A DNA stretch of 13,681 bases. Source: Ophryocystis elektroscirrha. Its lineage: Eukaryota; Apicomplexa; Conoidasida; Neogregarinorida; Ophryocystidae. Made by a program: the position numbers and the translations under genes. Below are positions 9,935-13,681 of the stretch, one piece after another. Every line of letters begins with the position of its first letter. Positions within the stretch are counted from its first letter, which is position 1. Below the pieces are notes generated by a model that had not been told where the DNA came from, did no database searches, and saw only the letters and a program-made list of their open reading frames with translations. The stretch lies in assembly GCA_030141585.1 (NCBI GenBank), contig JAQIFP010000111.1:1-13681 (forward strand), read 5' to 3'.

Positions 9935-12025
9935 TTAAGGGCAGCGTCGGAAAAAAATGCTTGCTCCGTGCTCTTCATAATCTAATTTTGATATAACGTA
10001 TGATTTAAAGATTTCAGTTGAACACAAAATGGAGGCTCCTATGAAACCTGCATTTCTTCGAGCAAAATTATCTTCTGTAATAATAAAACGCATATTCGCC
10101 TGATATTGAATATTATGAATCAATTAAATTACGAAGTTTGAAGACAGTGACTTTCGTTTTTCTTCATTGATTCTTTCCGAAAATCCTTTAAAAATAGAAT
10201 TGCCTCCAGTAAATACAATAGCATCCAAAAACTCCTTTTGTCTACAACTAACTTTAAAAAAAAAAAGATGGCAATTTACTTTGGTTTGTCTCCCATTTTA
10301 CTAAGACATTCTAATATTAGAGACTTTTTGAATTACTTACTAGAAACCATGGACTCAATACCATCAATTGAAGCTGTATTTACAAACTTTGAAGATAAAT
10401 TTCCACCAACAATTAAAGGCTCAACTAAACTAGAATTAAAAGATTCTAAGCAGAATTATTATTTTTACGTAATGAATGCACGTACGAGTGTTTATTGTAG
10501 TATTGTCTGGTAGTTTATATGTCGAGCTATAAATATATTAAATATAATTGTAGGACTGACGAAGATGAATCTTTTTCTTGACAGCAGTTATAAAAACACA
10601 GCTGGTTTTTTAAATCTTCTACATAAGATTCAACAGCCCAATCCCAATATGAACCAGACATCTATATTGTATGTATTTCATATAATTTTTCTTACAAATG
10701 TTTTATTGAATGGCCCTTTTGCAAAAGAGGGCTTTAAGTTAACATTTTTCATTTTATTGATAATATTCTGCAACTCTTTAGTCATGGCATATCCGCCATA
10801 ATTATGGGTTATAACGGACTTAGGTACTGTATAACCCTTATTAACAGCAGAAATAGTCGTTTGATCATATCCTGAATCCCACACTAAACCAGTGATTCTG
10901 GCACAACCAAATGCAGCCAGTGCTGGATGTTTGTAAAATGCTAATTCTTTAACCTATCAACAATTTCATAGTAGTTATAAATGTTACATTTATAGATTCG
11001 AATAAATGTTTGCTTAAAACATTCCGGTATTCTCTAAATTACCCAATCTTACAGTTAAAATCTGTATACGTGTTAGTTAATGCAGGCTCAATAATTAGAA
11101 CAGAGCTTTTTGACATATTTGATTTCGATAAATATTTTGCACCCGTTGTAAATACAAAGTCCAAGGCATTTTCAACAGCATCCGTATTCAAAACTGATTA
11201 TCATAAGTTATATTTTTCAAAACGATTTATAGCATATAGGCTTAGTGATATGTCAATTTTTAGTTTATAAAACTGTGCTCAAATTACTTTCTAATTTTTG
11301 AGTATTTTGATTAAATTGTACTGGTTTAATAATCTCTGTATCATTTACGGCTTCAAAAGGATTGACTGGATAAACAAAAACATTCTTCTTGGAATGTAGT
11401 GAACATTTAACAACTCCGACTGCCTGAACATCTTTGATAACATTTGAAGAACATCAGGTTCTTTGTTGATAATTCCAGTGTAATAACTCATTTATTTCTA
11501 AACTGTTGAATAGCTATGCAGATTATCCATTCAATTCACATTATTTAATTTATCAAGTAATTTGTTATATTATATGGTATACTATTTTATTCAATTTAAA
11601 TAATTTAACAAATTTTAATATATATATATATGTGGACAACAAATTACATATAAAATTATACATATATTGATTATACATAATAAAATTAATATGAATACGT
11701 AAACATATATATTTGACCAAATGCGTATTAACCACATTTTACCGTATATTTTAAAAATATGATATTATATAATTTGAGAAATATACAAAAATTTATCAAA
11801 TAATATACAAAAGCTGTCTTAGAGTGTATATATATATGTGAAATGTTGAAGCATATTTTTATACCGTAGGAATTTCAATTTGAGGATCTAATTCTCCTGC
11901 GCAGCCAACCCGAAGAGAAAGGCTACTCAGCTCAAGTATAATAGGACTGTCATTGTGGCATTCTGGTGTTAATTATACTAAACTATTATCTAAGCACCTG
12001 TTTCTGTTACAGTATCTTTAATCAT
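9935..12025 (-). CDS. ARP4: Actin-related protein, ARP4/BAF53-like
   Basis: Twelve exons: 12025-11998, 11962-11865, 11423-11288, 11193-11043, 11012-10988, 10953-10696, 10661-10561, 10526-10486, 10445-10341, 10310-10280, 10247-10133, 10099-9935. All 11 joins are in phase; 417 aa (conventional actin 375, ARP4 somewhat over 400). Actin landmarks in order: LRVGCAGELDPQIEIPTAVG (phosphate-1 loop and FPS-VG region), LFESIN, ARITGLVWDSGYDQTT (phosphate-2 loop, D172-S-G), YWDWAVESYVEDL, TYKLPD, AIVFTGGNSIFKGFSERI and DYEEHGASIFFRRCP. The CP ending and overall length favour ARP4, a subunit of SWR1/INO80/NuA4-type chromatin complexes, over actin (which ends CF). The phosphate-1 loop reads LELSSLSL instead of the Gly-rich form and actin's His161 position is Thr, so ATP hydrolysis is unlikely. 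The exact ARP subclass is less certain than the superfamily. Confidence 0.88.
11424..11864 (-). other. 441-nt AT-rich intron in ARP4-like gene
   Basis: Joins ...EIPT to AVGVV in phase and restores the actin FPS-VG region. It contains a TA tract at 11621-11631 and a shorter one at 11827-11838. An ATG inside it (11492-11490) starts a short frame that reads into the next exon, but this would lose the phosphate-1 loop, so I treat it as intronic. Confidence 0.75.
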
Positions 12026-12330
12026 AGGTCATCTGGTCCTTTTAGCTGGCAAAAATCAGTATATTAGATAATATTTGTTGATACTATTATATAACATTGA
12101 GTAAATCAGATTCAGGTTAATATACGTTTTAATATATAGTAATAACCAGGGAATTTGTTATTTTTGAAATTGTACATGTCAAATAGCTTTATTACGCAAA
12201 TTTACCATAATATATTATAAAAACAAATTGATATTTTATGCTCACGCTTTAATTGATAAAACATTTTATTATAAATTAATAACATTAACATCTTGACAAT
12301 CATCATTAAAACAATCAATTCTGTGACAGA
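12026..12330. promoter_or_regulatory. Bidirectional intergenic region between ARP4-like and F-box/pseudokinase genes
   Basis: The two flanking genes start 305 bp apart and diverge, so this AT-rich segment should contain both promoters and 5' leaders. No specific box can be named from sequence alone. The role follows only from gene orientation. Confidence 0.5.
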
Positions 12331-13493
12331 ATGCAGAACACTATGATAAAAAATTTTCACAATTTCGATACATTCCATCAAGATATTATTTACGATATTT
12401 TGGGTAATACCATTACTCTGTACTCTATAGTCAATAACAAAAACCTAGCTAGATTCAACCGAATAGCATGTTTTAACGTAATGTATCACTGCAGAATTTT
12501 TGTTACCGGAAGAAATATTAAAATTGGGGCGACTAAATTATAATCTATATAAAATAGTTTTTAATCCTGATTTATGGGAGCAGCGTCTTTTAAAAAAATA
12601 TTACATTTATGATCTTCTTGAACCTGCACGTGGTAAACAAATTATTTCATAAACCCTCGTATCTTGATATACATATATATATATATATATGTAACTATAA
12701 TTGTTATGCGAATCGGCTTACACTTAGAATCTGATCTTTTTTATAATTCAGAGCTTATTGCTGATCGAAGGTCTAAAGGTAGAGTAGAATTAGCACATCT
12801 GAAAGGAAGTAGAAAAAAAGTAAATAAATATAATAATTCAACGTATAATAGTTTATTGTAAGAACAGTGTCTCTCGAGACAACTAATGCTGGTAAAAATG
12901 ATGGTGTACCAACGTCATGCTTACGTAATACGGCCTTGTTATTGAAACTCAATGAAGAAAAAATTATAAAGTAACGGAGTTACGTATTTTTCCTAATAGG
13001 CCAATAGATGCTATGAAGCATTCCTTCGAAATAAAGAATTAATTATAATAACCGAATATATTGGACCTAGTTTATACAAATACTTATCTTCAAGATCAAA
13101 CACAGCTAAATTAATAGAACCATGCATTATCAAGGTAATCAGTCAATTATTATAAAAAAAAAATCATCTAACTTGAACTCTAAATAAAGTCTATAGAGCA
13201 TTATGAAACAAACGTTTCAAGCCGTTAAATGTTTACATGAAAAAGGTTTAAATTTATTCTTATTCTTAATGACGTGATAGGAATTATACATCGCAATATA
13301 AAATTAGAGAATATTGTCCTTGGATCTTCAACGGATGAAAATGAGTTTTGCACTGTAAAAGTAATTGTCCACATTTTTGATACGTTCAACACAGCTTTGT
13401 GATTTAGCGCTCGGTAGATTTGTAGACATCCCTCTTGGTATTTATACCCCAGAAGTAATCACCTATTTGCTCTCACATAAGCTAGTACCTTAA
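12331..13493 (+). CDS. F-box / CDK-like pseudokinase fusion (proposed)
   Basis: Exons 12331-12403, 12495-12632, 12728-12819, 12852-12970, 13008-13134, 13197-13245, 13281-13360 and 13395-13493; introns 91, 95, 32, 37, 62, 35 and 34 nt; all phases agree; 258 aa. Residues about 14-60 fit an F-box (HQDIIYDILEFLLPEEILKL, then NPDLWEQRLLKKYY), the Skp1-binding motif of SCF ligases. Residues about 72-256 follow a CDK kinase fold: the PSTAIRE helix is DGVPTSCLRNTALLLKL, the hinge ITEYIG, the catalytic loop IIHRNIKLENI, and the activation segment CDLALGRF...YTPEVIT. Catalytic positions are replaced: VAIK Lys to R105, alpha-C Glu to N127, HRD Asp to N205, DFG to D229-L-A, and the Gly loop is degraded. 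The reading frame stops soon after YTPEVIT without the APE motif or most of the C-lobe, so either the gene is truncated or a further exon lies beyond 13484. The alternative is two genes: a 76-aa F-box protein (stop at 12652) and a kinase-like gene starting at ATG 12706. Confidence 0.7.
12633..12727 (+). other. 95-nt intron that decides the F-box/kinase fusion
   Basis: The GTAAAC donor at 12633 and TTAG acceptor at 12727 join ...LLEPAR to ESDLF in phase. The segment contains the stop TAA at 12650-12652, a TA microsatellite (12668-12690) and the alternative kinase ATG at 12706. If it is not spliced, the two halves are separate genes. Confidence 0.55.
12668..12690. repeat. TA microsatellite
   Basis: Alternating T and A with one early C, inside the proposed 95-nt intron. 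Confidence 0.8.
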
Positions 13494-13505
13494 CATACAT
13501 CAAAT

Positions 13506-13681
13506 TTATTATATATATTATATATATTATATATATTATACATATATTATATATATTATATATATTATATATATTATATATATTATATATATTATATATA
13601 TTGTATATATTATATATATTGTATATATTATATATATTATATATATTATATATATTATATATATTATATATATTATATATA
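13506..13681. repeat. 9-bp AT tandem repeat (unit ATTATATAT)
   Basis: About 19 head-to-tail copies of a 9-bp unit run to the right edge, with variants ATTATACAT and ATTGTATAT. It begins just downstream of the last F-box/pseudokinase exon, and may lie in an intron of that gene or in intergenic DNA. Confidence 0.9.

Noticed and set aside
10238..10513. Plus-strand 91-codon frame
   Set aside because: Antisense to three exons of the ARP4-like gene, whose motifs and phases are consistent.
10565..11270. Plus-strand frames at 10565-10801 and 11010-11270
   Set aside because: Antisense to ARP4-like exons.
12404..12543. Unspliced continuation of the F-box first exon to the stop at 12543
   Set aside because: Removing 12404-12494 gives a much better F-box (LPEEILKL...DPLW-type end) and uses the clearly coding frame downstream.
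1..13681. Prokaryotic features: operons, CRISPR array, insertion sequences, attachment sites
   Set aside because: The spliced eukaryotic genes and AT microsatellites exclude a bacterial reading; the tandem repeats have no spacers.

Overview
This is nuclear eukaryotic DNA: very AT-rich, with genes cut into many exons by GT..AG introns. The best clues to the organism are a signal peptide/PAN(Apple)/poly-threonine mucin-like surface protein at the left edge, small AT-biased exons and introns that are often only 30-40 nt long. Together these suggest an apicomplexan or close alveolate relative, for example a gregarine- or cryptosporidian-like parasite. That placement is inference; no rRNA or other marker lies in the window.

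Layout. 1-1211 (-): secreted PAN-domain protein that runs into a Thr-rich tandem repeat and leaves the window. 1828-2577 (-): a three-exon gene for an unrecognised 210-aa protein. 2578-5950: mostly AT-rich spacer with three weak coding candidates (Cys-containing block 3082-3279 -, small ORF 4317-4403 +, GC-richer patch 5106-5331 +). 5951-6300 (+): RPC11, the RNA polymerase III subunit C11, with one 32-nt intron. 6402-7617 (+): coding-like blocks that I could not join into one model. 8107-9674 (-): seven-exon gene for a predicted BAR-like, helix-rich 244-aa protein. 9935-12025 (-): twelve-exon actin-related protein of 417 aa, ARP4-like. 12331-13493 (+): eight exons that read as an F-box joined to a CDK-like kinase domain in which most catalytic residues are replaced. 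13506-13681: 9-bp AT tandem repeat to the right edge.

The six resolved genes were assembled by hand from homology-like motifs and reading-phase agreement; all 29 introns keep the frame, and 19 of them are 30-40 nt. RPC11 (Pol III transcription termination and proofreading) and the ARP4-like protein (chromatin remodelling and histone acetylation complexes) are nuclear housekeeping genes. The PAN protein is a likely surface or secreted adhesin. The F-box/pseudokinase is the most unusual object here: a candidate SCF ubiquitin-ligase adaptor whose substrate-binding part would be a catalytically dead CDK fold. Nothing suggests that these neighbours act as a functional cluster.
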